A stretch of 6,677 nt of DNA from Segetibacter sp. (GTDB lineage: Bacteria; Bacteroidota; Bacteroidia; Chitinophagales; Chitinophagaceae): contig JASLBT010000327.1 in NCBI GenBank assembly GCA_030146445.1, positions 1 through 6,677 on the forward strand, in the 5' to 3' direction. Below, piece by piece: positions 1 to 6,034 of this stretch. The stretch's first letter is position 1; every line of letters begins with the position of its first letter. A program made the translations under genes and the position numbers. The notes beneath the pieces were generated by a model. That model was not told the origin of the DNA, ran no database searches, and worked only from the letters and a program-made list of their open reading frames with translations.

Positions 1-398
1 GTTTCAAAAGCTTTTACAATGTTGGCAGAATTGCCTGAAGTACTTAGCCCGATCAATATGTCTCCCCGATTGCCGATGCCCTCCACTATTCTGGAGTAAA
101 TAACGTCGAAGCCATAGTCATTTGCCACTGCCGTAAGGTAGGAAGTGTTACAATGCAATGCTTCTGCCGGCAGTGCTCGCCGGTCTTTGTAAAACCGGCC
201 CGAGAACTCTGCAGCCAGGTGCTGGGCGTCGGCCGCGCTTCCGCCGTTACCGCAAAAGAGTACCTTGTTCCCGGCGGATAAGGCCTGCGTAACCACAGCG
301 ATGACCTCGCCAATGGAGTGGGTTAAAAGCGGGTCTGCAAGGATGGCCTGCTTTACGGTAATTGACTCTTCAATTATAGTAGTGATTTGGTTTGTCAT
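1..398 (-). CDS. gmhA: Sedoheptulose-7-phosphate isomerase (SIS domain), 3' end beyond the window
   Basis: GmhA is a cytoplasmic enzyme that converts D-sedoheptulose 7-phosphate to D-glycero-D-manno-heptose 7-phosphate, the first step of ADP- or GDP-heptose synthesis for LPS or surface glycans. The reverse strand from 398 gives an ATG (MTNQITTIIEE) and 132 codons before the window edge; the family is about 190 residues, so roughly the last third is missing. Visible hallmarks are the SIS phosphate loop CGNGGSAADAQHLAAE (residues 49-64), whose last Glu matches the catalytic Glu of E. coli GmhA, the NDYGFD motif (93-98) and the second phosphate-binding loop STSGNS (119-124). The catalytic C-terminal His would lie outside. 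An AGGAG lies 14 nt before the ATG, a slightly long spacing. It follows hddA, whose product uses its product, after a 264-bp repeat-bearing gap. The identification is strong from motif and context. Confidence 0.93.
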   Translation of the reverse strand, partial: MTNQITTIIEESITVKQAILADPLLTHSIGEVIAVVTQALSAGNKVLFCGNGGSAADAQHLAAEFSGRFYKDRRALPAEALHCNTSYLTAVANDYGFDVIYSRIVEGIGNRGDILIGLSTSGNSANIVKAFE

Positions 399-412
399 TG
401 TTGGTTAAGTAG

Positions 413-417
413 CTCCT
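413..417 (-). promoter_or_regulatory. Possible Shine-Dalgarno site of gmhA
   Basis: The minus strand reads TATAGGAGCT upstream of the gmhA ATG, with the AGGAG core ending 14 nt before the start codon. Most Bacteroidota genes lack such a site, so it is worth noting, but the spacing is longer than the usual 5-9 nt and it may be chance. Confidence 0.3.
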
Positions 418-590
418 ATAAGGCAGATTAACTTTATAAAATTATGTTGAAGGTTAAATGTTAAATGTGAATGAAAGCTTCTCCGATCAACAAGCATGTT
501 TGATAAAGGCGATTTCACCATCCACATCTTATCGATACAATTAATCTTTCCGTTTTTTTTGTCGAACGTTTTCGTCAGCAGACCTTTCCA

Positions 591-660
591 CTGATCAACA
601 ATCAACCAGTCAACTTTCTTCCTAAATACCTTAATACCCGATACCTCAATACCTAAAACC
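591..660. repeat. Intergenic repeat block: TCAAC units followed by AATACC units
   Basis: On the plus strand TCAAC occurs at 595, 602 and 610 (spacing 7 and 8), then CTTTCTTCC, then AATACC-type units at 625, 633, 640, 648 and 655 (spacing 8, 7, 8, 7). The same two units joined by the same CTTTCTTCC linker recur at 3053-3112, so this is a dispersed repeat family in this genome, not a single accident. In the direction of hddA transcription it begins directly after the hddA stop codon. Its function is unknown; it is not coding, since a 7-8 bp period breaks every frame. Confidence 0.75.
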
Positions 661-662
661 TC

Positions 663-1694
663 TCAAACAGTCCAACTCGTCATTCCATGGGGTGAAAACT
701 GGAAGCTTCGACTTTGCCCGCCAAACTTTTCCAAAGTTTCAATTACACGGTAGCGCGTATTGCCGGGGCAATAAAACACCATAAATCCGCCGCCTCCAGC
801 TCCCGTGATTTTACCACCCGTTGCACCTGCTCTTTTTGCCGCTTCGTATAGTTCTTCAATACTGCTGTTCGAAATATTTGCTGCCATTTTTCGCTTTTGT
901 AGAAAGCCGAAGTCAAGAATTTCACCGATCTCGTGTAGGCGTCCTTTCAGGAGTGCCTCTTTCATCATTTTAGCCTGCTCCTTTAACTGGTGCATGGCCT
1001 CAATCGAGCGTTCGTTATTGCTGTTAACGTTTTTTACCTGTTCGTTTATAATGGTCGCACTCTCCCGACTTGTTGAGGTGAAGTAGAGTACCAGGTTATT
1101 TTCGAGTTCATTCAGGTATTGCCGGCGTATTCGCAAGGGGTTCACGATCACCTTATCCGCTTCGTAAAACTCCATAAAGTTCACCCCGCCAAAGGTGGCT
1201 GCATATTGGTCCTGTTTTCCTCCTGCAAGCCCAAGGTCTTTGCGCTCAATTTGGTAAGCGTATTGCGCCATATCGTATTCGCCGAGTGGCAGGCGAAGCA
1301 TTTCGGCAAAGGCGCCAATTATCGCCACCACCAGAGTAGAAGAGGTCCCGAGGCCGCTGCCGGCAGGGGCATCAACATAGGTGGATAATTTGAAGCCCGT
1401 AAGAGGTACACCATAATCTTTTTGAATACGGTTGTAAACCCCTTTAAGCAAGTCGAGCTTACCATTGACCGGCAGTTCACTGTTCCATTCAAACCGTTGT
1501 TCTTCGTGGCGGTCGAGGGCTTGCAGCACGATGGCATTTTCATCGATATGTTCAATGCTCGCGTGCGCATAAAGGGAAATGCTTGCATTGAGAATTGCTC
1601 CCCCGTAGATGTCGCTATACGGACTTACATCCGTGCCTCCGCCGGCGAGGCCAATTCTGAGTGGCGCCCGGCTTCTAAAAAGATTGTTCGGCAA
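663..1694 (-). CDS. hddA: D-glycero-alpha-D-manno-heptose 7-phosphate kinase (GHMP kinase family)
   Basis: HddA-type kinases use ATP to phosphorylate D-glycero-D-manno-heptose 7-phosphate at O-1, giving the alpha-1,7-bisphosphate of the GDP-heptose route. The 343-residue product has all three GHMP motifs: RAPLRIGLAGGGTD at 9-22, the nucleotide loop DAPAGSGLGTSST at 108-120, and the glycine-rich ITGAGGGGFMVFY at 296-308. GLAGGKQDQYAATFGG (155-170) carries the likely catalytic Asp162. Length is normal for the family. The only fitting start is a TTG at 1694-1692: the next in-frame upstream codons are AGT, CTC, CCA and then the TAA of the preceding GT4 gene, and the first motif begins only eight residues later. 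The 9-bp gap to that gene suggests co-transcription and translational coupling. gmhA lies downstream. Other sugar-1-kinases (fucokinase-like) share the fold, but the neighbouring gmhA favours heptose. Confidence 0.9.
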   Translation of the reverse strand: MPNNLFRSRAPLRIGLAGGGTDVSPYSDIYGGAILNASISLYAHASIEHIDENAIVLQALDRHEEQRFEWNSELPVNGKLDLLKGVYNRIQKDYGVPLTGFKLSTYVDAPAGSGLGTSSTLVVAIIGAFAEMLRLPLGEYDMAQYAYQIERKDLGLAGGKQDQYAATFGGVNFMEFYEADKVIVNPLRIRRQYLNELENNLVLYFTSTSRESATIINEQVKNVNSNNERSIEAMHQLKEQAKMMKEALLKGRLHEIGEILDFGFLQKRKMAANISNSSIEELYEAAKRAGATGGKITGAGGGGFMVFYCPGNTRYRVIETLEKFGGQSRSFQFSPHGMTSWTV

Positions 1695-1703
1695 ACTGAG
1701 TGG

Positions 1704-2819
1704 TTATTTGATGAGGTCCTGTATAGCCCGGATCAGGTTATCCCAGCTGTACTTTTTCTTTTCCTCGCGAAGGTGGGGCAAAAAATGCGCTTCACCTAAT
1801 TCGTATAAGCGGCTGATGCCGGCAGCAATTGCCGCCGGATCCGGCTCGCAAACCACGCCAACCTTTCCTTCGGGAACCATGCCCGGTAAGCCGCCGACAT
1901 TTGTTACCAGCATTGGTTTTTCGAAGTGATAGGCGAGGGGAGTAACCCCGCTTTGAGTGGCATTGCGGTAAGGCTGCACCACAAAATCTGCTGCACTTAA
2001 ATAATACCTGACCTCACTGTCTGGTATAAAGTCGGTATGCAGCAAGAGGGAGGAAGCCAGCTGGTGTTTTTCGATGATTGTATCGTAAACTTTGCGGTCC
2101 TCGTAGAATTCACCGGCGATCAACAGTTTGATTCCGGCTGTTTTTATTTCTTCCAGGGCCATAGCTTCGAGTAGCAGGTCGAGCCCTTTGTAGTTACGGA
2201 TGAAGCCAAAAAACAGGATGATCCTGCCCTCAGGAATGCGCAGGTGTTGGCGGGCAATATGCTTCGGTACCGCTTCACCAAAATTGTCGTACAGCGGATG
2301 TACGATTTCAAGTGCGGGTTTGTTGGTGATCGAGCGAAGATCGTTCATCACCTTATTGCTCATGGTAACAAACGCATCAACCGGCTGAACAAAATATTGG
2401 GTGAACGGCTTATCGCCGGGTCGTTTTTCGTGTGGGATCACATTGTCGGCAATGCAGACTATTCTGGTATGTTTGTTCTTCTTAACCAACCGCAGGATGC
2501 TGCCGAGGGCAGGCCCCATAAAGGGCAGCCAGTATCGAACAACAATGAGGTCGGGCTTTAAGTTTTTAAGTTCATTTCCAACGGCAAGCCAGCTGAGCGG
2601 ATTGACAGAATTGATCCGCACTTTTATATTGATGTCCGTTGGTGCCGGCTCTGATGAATACTGGGTGGTGCCGGGAAAAAGAAAGCCGGGGTATTGCAGC
2701 GAAAAAGTATATATGGAGACCTCTGATCCGTGTTGTTGAAATGCACGGGCGAGCCTTTCGTTGAACGATGCAAGGCCACCCCGAAGCGGGTGTGCAGGAC
2801 CGATGATGACGACGTTCAT
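1704..2819 (-). CDS. GT4-family (GT-B fold) glycosyltransferase
   Basis: This 371-residue protein is a probable cytoplasmic or membrane-associated retaining glycosyltransferase that adds a sugar from an NDP-sugar donor to a growing surface glycan. The N-terminal half opens with the acceptor-side glycine loop IGPAHPLRGGLASFNERL (6-23). The C-terminal Rossmann half starts with ILFFGFIRNYKGLDLLLEAM (201-220) and has LLIAG (232-236), the donor-site stretch YRNATQSGVTPLAYHFEKP (284-302), VGGLPGMV and a closing YSWDNLI (357-363). The usual EX7E pair is not present: the matching stretch reads TQSGVTPLAY, a variant I associate with one GT4 subgroup. No signal peptide or transmembrane segment is apparent. 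The gene starts at ATG 2819 just after an AT-rich repeat block and lies 9 bp ahead of hddA, so a heptose-containing product is plausible. Donor and acceptor cannot be read from sequence. Confidence 0.88.
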   Translation of the reverse strand: MNVVIIGPAHPLRGGLASFNERLARAFQQHGSEVSIYTFSLQYPGFLFPGTTQYSSEPAPTDINIKVRINSVNPLSWLAVGNELKNLKPDLIVVRYWLPFMGPALGSILRLVKKNKHTRIVCIADNVIPHEKRPGDKPFTQYFVQPVDAFVTMSNKVMNDLRSITNKPALEIVHPLYDNFGEAVPKHIARQHLRIPEGRIILFFGFIRNYKGLDLLLEAMALEEIKTAGIKLLIAGEFYEDRKVYDTIIEKHQLASSLLLHTDFIPDSEVRYYLSAADFVVQPYRNATQSGVTPLAYHFEKPMLVTNVGGLPGMVPEGKVGVVCEPDPAAIAAGISRLYELGEAHFLPHLREEKKKYSWDNLIRAIQDLIK

Positions 2820-2827
2820 TTAAAATG

Positions 2828-2854
2828 AAAAATTCAAAATTAAAAATTCAAAAT
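2828..2854. repeat. AT-rich direct repeat, 13-mer at 14-bp period
   Basis: AAAAATTCAAAAT occurs exactly at 2828-2840 and again at 2842-2854. On the minus strand it sits immediately before the GT4 start codon, so it forms part of that gene's leader. It belongs to the composite repeat region extending to 3112. Confidence 0.75.
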
Positions 2855-2884
2855 GGACTACTGCAGTTATCGCGAGCACGACCA
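2855..2884. repeat. GC-richer 30-bp element, copy 1
   Basis: The stretch begins GGACTACTGCA and ends CGCGAGCACGACCA. It aligns without gaps to 2958-2987, with 22 of 30 positions identical and most differences clustered at five central bases. Both copies follow AT-rich tandem units ending in an AAAT-type sequence. Function unknown. Confidence 0.6.
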
Positions 2885-2915
2885 TTTTCCGGTGAAAAAT
2901 CCAGGATTGCAGAAG

Positions 2916-2951
2916 TAAAAAGTCAAGAATAAAAAGTCAGCAGTAAAAAGT
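2916..2951. repeat. Three TAAAAAGT units at exact 14-bp period
   Basis: TAAAAAGT occurs at 2916, 2930 and 2944. The 14-bp period equals that of the neighbouring 2828-2854 block, although the unit sequence differs. It lies between the two copies of the 30-bp element. Confidence 0.75.
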
Positions 2952-2957
2952 TAAATC

Positions 2958-2987
2958 GGATTACTGCACCCGCCGCGAGCCGGACCA
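2958..2987. repeat. GC-richer 30-bp element, copy 2
   Basis: This copy begins GGATTACTGCA and ends CGCGAGCCGGACCA, and is the diverged partner of 2855-2884. The octamer array begins 9 bp downstream. Confidence 0.6.
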
Positions 2988-2996
2988 GCGAACTGA

Positions 2997-3112
2997 TCAA
3001 CCTTTCAACCTTTCAACTGATCAACCTTTCAACTTCTCAACCTATCAACTAGTCAACTTATACACCAGTCAACCAATCAACTTTCTTCCCAATACCTCAA
3101 TACCTAATACCC
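2997..3112. repeat. Octamer tandem array TCAACNNN followed by AATACC units
   Basis: TCAAC recurs in perfect 8-bp register at 2997, 3005, 3013, 3021, 3029, 3037, 3045, 3053, 3069 and 3077; only the unit at 3061 (TACACCAG) has lost the core. The three variable bases per unit differ (CTT, TGA, TTC, CTA, TAG and others). After the linker CTTCCC come AATACCTC and AATACCTA, also 8 bp each, then ATACCC. The period is not a multiple of three, so the array is not protein-coding. The end of the array with its linker and AATACC units matches 591-660. It is not a CRISPR, since there are no 25-40 bp repeats or spacers. Confidence 0.85.
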
Positions 3113-3230
3113 ATTTTTCAAGATAATGCAACAGATCAAAAAGCGATACAAAGATGAACGGAATGCGACGCAACGATGACGCCACGGAGATCTATGCTGG
3201 TACCAAAAAAACGCTACCGGGTTCGGGAAT

Positions 3231-4172
3231 TTAATTTATCCCGACCTTTTTCTCGATAAGGTAGAAGTTGCGGATGCTGCTGTTTCGTGCGACGAGTTCT
3301 GCGATAAACCCGGCAAGAAACAGTTGCATTCCAAGGATCATGGTAGTGAGCGCAATGTAAAACGCCGGCCGGTTGGTGAGGGCGAATTCTTTTGAAACGA
3401 ATTTGGCGATAATCAGGTATGCGCTCATGCAAAAGCCGATAAAAAAGCAAAGCGTACCATAAAGTCCGAAGAAGTGCATGGGTCGTTTGCCGAACTTGCT
3501 GACAAAGGTGATGGTAGCAAGATCGAGGAAGCCGTTGATGAATCTTTCCCAGCCGAACTTAGTGCTACCGTATTTACGCGCCCTATGCTCTACTACTTTC
3601 TCACCTATTTTGCGAAAGCCTGCCCACTTTGCCATCACCGGTATATAGCGATGCATCTCGCCATAAACCTCGATGCTTTTTACAACTTTCCGTTTATAAG
3701 CTTTTAGTCCGCAGTTGAAATCGTGAAGATGAATGCCACTGATGCGACGGGTAACACCATTGAAAAACTTGGTAGGAATTGTTTTAGATAGTGGGTCGTA
3801 GCGCTTTTTTTTCCATCCGCTTACGAGGTCGAAGCCGTCGTTGGTGATCATAGCACGAAGGCCGGGAATTTCATCGGGTGAATCCTGCAAGTCCGCGTCC
3901 ATAGTTATGACCACGTCGCCGAGAGCTGCTTTGAAACCTTCGTTTAGTGCGGCCGACTTGCCATAGTTACGCTGGAACTTGATACCTTTTACATTAGGGT
4001 TGGCGTCGCGGAGCTTTTCGATCACCGGCCAGCTATCGTCGGTACTTCCATCATCAACGAGGATGATCTCATAGGTATAGCTGTTCTCTGCCATAACCCG
4101 GTCAATCCATGCACAAAGTTCAGGCAGCGACTCTTCTTCATTAAATAGCGGAACAACAATTGAAAGATCCAT
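3231..4172 (-). CDS. Membrane-anchored GT2 glycosyltransferase (DPM1/ArnC-like)
   Basis: The 313-residue protein is a GT-A fold transferase of the type that moves a sugar from an NDP- or UDP-sugar to a polyprenyl phosphate at the inner face of the cytoplasmic membrane. The N-terminal domain shows LSIVVPLFNEEESL (3-16), the nucleotide-binding LVDDGSTDDSW (38-48), RNYGKSAALNEGF (68-80) and the metal-binding DADLQD (92-97). HRYIPVMAKWAG (174-185) and RKYGSTKF (199-206) are typical of the polyprenyl-phosphate GT2 group. Two hydrophobic segments follow, about 232-257 and 270-294, then a charged tail; two C-terminal helices are usual for the ArnC/GtrB type. Its ATG overlaps the DUF4199 stop as TAATG, so translation is probably coupled. 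The sugar (glucose, mannose, aminoarabinose or another) cannot be told from sequence. Confidence 0.9.
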   Translation of the reverse strand: MDLSIVVPLFNEEESLPELCAWIDRVMAENSYTYEIILVDDGSTDDSWPVIEKLRDANPNVKGIKFQRNYGKSAALNEGFKAALGDVVITMDADLQDSPDEIPGLRAMITNDGFDLVSGWKKKRYDPLSKTIPTKFFNGVTRRISGIHLHDFNCGLKAYKRKVVKSIEVYGEMHRYIPVMAKWAGFRKIGEKVVEHRARKYGSTKFGWERFINGFLDLATITFVSKFGKRPMHFFGLYGTLCFFIGFCMSAYLIIAKFVSKEFALTNRPAFYIALTTMILGMQLFLAGFIAELVARNSSIRNFYLIEKKVGIN

Positions 4173-4696
4173 TAAACTGGGTTAACCTGGTTGACAAATG
4201 GATCGCTCGGTTTCTTTTTTGCAATACCAGCACCAATCAGCGAAGCGATCACCCCTGTGAACAGAAAGCCGAATAAAATGCCTGCAATCATCAGCGGTAT
4301 AAAAAACTGTTTTGTTTTATCGAGTACTGAATCGACCTGGTCGTCGGAGATATTTTTTTCCGCCATTGCTTCGCGGCTTTTTTCAATAATGGCATCGATC
4401 ATTTCCGGAAACAGGAATTTGAAAGAGATCACCGAATACATGATCACGATAACCGTTGCAACTGCTGTGACTTTGAAGCCGTGTGCAAATACATTTCCAA
4501 ATGTCACATTATAGTTCATCTGCTTTGCGTACGACGTACAGCTCCAGATAACACCACCGATGATTATTGCATACTGAACATAACTGAGTCCCTGGTTCAT
4601 AAAGTAACCTGTGAAGTAGAGCGCCAGTCCGTATATAATTAACGCAAGCGCTATAATCAGGCCTTTGACCACCGGCGTCGTTACATTTTTCTCCAT
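4172..4696 (-). CDS. DUF4199 family inner-membrane protein
   Basis: This 174-residue protein has four predicted membrane segments at about 12-30, 39-56, 73-95 and 131-158, separated by a charged, acidic, helix-prone stretch (about 98-130, containing EKSREAMAEKNISDD). The TFGNVFAHGFKVT motif before the third helix and the overall layout match DUF4199, a family largely confined to Bacteroidota and without an assigned function. It lies 11 bp after the dihydroorotase-like gene and shares one base with the GT2 start (TAATG), so the three genes are probably one operon. The coupling suggests it could work with the membrane-bound GT2 enzyme, for example as a partner or lipid-linked sugar transporter, but that is inference only. 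No signal peptide is needed, since the first helix begins near residue 12. Confidence 0.82.
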   Translation of the reverse strand: MEKNVTTPVVKGLIIALALIIYGLALYFTGYFMNQGLSYVQYAIIIGGVIWSCTSYAKQMNYNVTFGNVFAHGFKVTAVATVIVIMYSVISFKFLFPEMIDAIIEKSREAMAEKNISDDQVDSVLDKTKQFFIPLMIAGILFGFLFTGVIASLIGAGIAKKKPSDPFVNQVNPV

Positions 4697-4707
4697 AAAA
4701 CAGTTGA

Positions 4708-5973
4708 TTAATCGTTCAAATATACTCTCTCTTTATTGATAATGCCGATCACACGTCCTTTTAGTTGATGGCCTATAAACGCGCTGTTAACCGATTTGCT
4801 TTTTACATTATTGCGGGCAAATGTAAACTGATCGCCACGCGTAAAGAGCGTGAGATCTGCCGTTTCACCCTCCTCAACCTTAACGTGCGGGAGCCTGAAA
4901 ATTGTTCTTGCCCCGGAGGTGAACAGTGCGACCAGGTTCTCCACGGGCAGTTCAGGAAATAGGCTGTTGATCACCGAAAAGGAGCTCTCGAGACCAATCA
5001 TTCCGTTTTTTGCGTATTCGAATTCACACGTTTTGTTGTCCCAGTCCTGCGGCAGGTGGTGGCTGGCGATACAATCAATCCAACCATCGCTGACGGCTTT
5101 ACGTAGGGCGAGCATATCGCTCCTGCTGCGCAACGGTGAATTTACTTTCAGGTTGGTATCGTAGTCGTGCAGGTCCTCGTCGCAGAAATACAGGTGATAC
5201 GGTGTAACGCTACAGGTAACATTAACCTCCCCGGCTTTTGCAGCCATGATCATCTCTATACTTTTCTGGGTAGAGATTCCCGTGATGTGGAGCCTGCTGC
5301 CGGTATATTTTGCCAGCGCAATGTCGCGGGCTATCATGAGCTCTTCAGCAATCGCCGGGATACCCGGAAGGCCGAGGCGGGTGGAGGTTATTCCTTCGTT
5401 AATCAGTCCTTGTGCGCCTATTGACTGATCAACGGGAAGCTGGATAATGATCCCGTCAAACGCTTTTACATATTGCAGAGCTTTCAGCAGCAAGCCCGGA
5501 GTTTGAATGGGATGGGTGCCATCAGAAAAGGCGATTGCGCCACTGTTGCGCATGTCGTACATTTCGGCAAGTTCCTTTCCTTCTGCGTTTTTTGTTACTG
5601 CGCCGAGGGGCAATACCTGGGCAACAAGGTTGCGCGATTTTTGGACAATGTATTCTACCTGGCCTTTGTTGGCGATTACAGGGGAGGTATTCGGAATGAC
5701 AAAAACGTGGGTGAAACCACCGGCGGCTGCGGCCTCAGAGCCCGTCTGAATGGTTTCTTTGAATTCAAAACCAGGGTCGTTGAAGTGGGCAAAAGTGTCT
5801 ACCCAGCCTGGTGAAAGGGTCAGGCCTTCGGCTTGAATGAGCTGTGCATCGGGGATGTTCAGTTCATCAGCAATGTTTTGAATAATGCCGTCGGCAATAA
5901 AGACGTCCTTAACCTGTAGGTGATGTGTAGAGCGTGGGTCGGCTATAAGAGTTTGCTTTAGTAAAAGCTTCAT
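4708..5973 (-). CDS. Dihydroorotase-family protein lacking key catalytic residues (pseudo-dihydroorotase)
   Basis: The 421-residue product is full length for class I dihydroorotases, the amidohydrolases that cyclise carbamoyl aspartate in pyrimidine synthesis. The scaffold is clear: SPGWVDTFAHFNDPGFEFKE (54-73), AAAAGGFTHVFVIPNT (81-96), FSDG (149-152), RLGLPGIPAIAEELMIARDI (199-218), TPYHLYFCDEDL (257-268) and a GxxADLTLF tail (about 369-377). Key positions have changed. The metal motif DxHxH reads DTFAH, so the first His is Phe61; the substrate Arg after it is Asn65. The usual HCED segment reads IIQLPVD; LHIxHxST reads LHITGIST, losing a His at 232; and the TDHAP catalytic Asp is His305 in ASHHLP. 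It is therefore unlikely to be active. Inactive homologues such as Pseudomonas PyrC' act structurally with aspartate transcarbamoylase, one possible role here. DUF4199 and GT2 genes follow in the same unit. Confidence 0.85.
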   Translation of the reverse strand: MKLLLKQTLIADPRSTHHLQVKDVFIADGIIQNIADELNIPDAQLIQAEGLTLSPGWVDTFAHFNDPGFEFKETIQTGSEAAAAGGFTHVFVIPNTSPVIANKGQVEYIVQKSRNLVAQVLPLGAVTKNAEGKELAEMYDMRNSGAIAFSDGTHPIQTPGLLLKALQYVKAFDGIIIQLPVDQSIGAQGLINEGITSTRLGLPGIPAIAEELMIARDIALAKYTGSRLHITGISTQKSIEMIMAAKAGEVNVTCSVTPYHLYFCDEDLHDYDTNLKVNSPLRSRSDMLALRKAVSDGWIDCIASHHLPQDWDNKTCEFEYAKNGMIGLESSFSVINSLFPELPVENLVALFTSGARTIFRLPHVKVEEGETADLTLFTRGDQFTFARNNVKSKSVNSAFIGHQLKGRVIGIINKERVYLND

Positions 5974-5983
5974 GTATAGGGGG

Positions 5984-5995
5984 ACAAAATTTTGT
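5984..5995. promoter_or_regulatory. 12-bp perfect palindrome upstream of the dihydroorotase-like gene
   Basis: ACAAAATTTTGT is a perfect palindrome centred 17 bp before the ATG at 5973, in the short region between that gene and the divergent tRNA. It could be an operator or part of a promoter, but an AT-rich 12-mer can also arise by chance, and no second copy is seen. Confidence 0.25.
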
Positions 5996-6026
5996 GCAAT
6001 ATAGATCGATTTTTACAAAAAGCGGT

Positions 6027-6034
6027 TACATTTG
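6027..6034 (+). promoter_or_regulatory. Probable -7 promoter element for tRNA-Pro
   Basis: TACATTTG matches the Bacteroidota housekeeping -7 consensus TAnnTTTG exactly and lies 44 bp before the tRNA 5' end, which would leave a leader of about 35-40 nt for RNase P removal. I do not find a clear TTTG -33 box at the usual spacing. Confidence 0.45.

Larger units (their letters stand above)
399..662. other. Intergenic gap between hddA and gmhA with AT-rich short repeats
   Basis: This stretch separates the hddA stop from the gmhA start. Read on the minus strand it opens with a repeat block (listed separately at 591-660), then has about 110 bp with no recognisable feature. Near 440-470 it carries a short tandem of 7-bp units (ACATTTA twice, then ACCTTCA), close to the gmhA leader. 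A 66-codon open frame crosses it on the minus strand, but part of that frame is repeat and it resembles no protein I know. I see no convincing terminator. A promoter for gmhA may lie here, but no clear TAnnTTTG element is visible. Confidence 0.6.
2820..3230. other. 410-bp non-coding gap made largely of stacked tandem repeats
   Basis: No credible gene lies between the GT2 stop and the GT4 start. From left to right on the plus strand the gap holds two copies of a 13-mer at 14-bp period (2828-2854), a GC-richer 30-bp element (2855-2884), three TAAAAAGT units at 14-bp period (2916-2951), a diverged second copy of the 30-bp element (2958-2987), an 8-bp tandem array (2997-3084) and AATACC units (3091-3111). 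Positions 3121-3230, nearest the GT2 stop, are unique sequence. On the minus strand this part includes a CATCTTTG resembling the Bacteroidota -7 box (TAnnTTTG) but with C for T and no properly spaced -33 box. I find no strong terminator after the GT2 gene. Confidence 0.7.

Noticed and set aside
86..313. 75-codon minus-strand open frame inside gmhA
   Set aside because: It is an out-of-frame shadow of gmhA, whose correct frame carries the SIS motifs.
405..605. 66-codon minus-strand open frame between hddA and gmhA
   Set aside because: Its start lies in the repeat block and its end in the gmhA leader; composition is not protein-like and no family is recognised.
1422..1929. Plus-strand open frames opposite hddA and the GT4 gene
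   Set aside because: They are antisense shadows; the minus strand carries clear GHMP and GT4 motifs over the same bases.
2997..3112. Possible CRISPR array
   Set aside because: The period is 8 bp with no spacers of 25-40 bp and no cas genes nearby.
3121..3180. Possible minus-strand promoter with CATCTTTG
   Set aside because: The first base of TAnnTTTG is wrong and the only upstream TTG is 14 bp away, too close for a -33 box; it is too weak to list as a feature.
3201..3230. Possible terminator after the GT2 gene (GGTAGC, T tract, GGTACC on the minus strand)
   Set aside because: The stem is only four base pairs and encloses the T tract when it should precede it.
5167..5814. Plus-strand open frames opposite the dihydroorotase-like gene
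   Set aside because: They are antisense shadows with no recognisable domain, while the minus-strand frame is full length and conserved.
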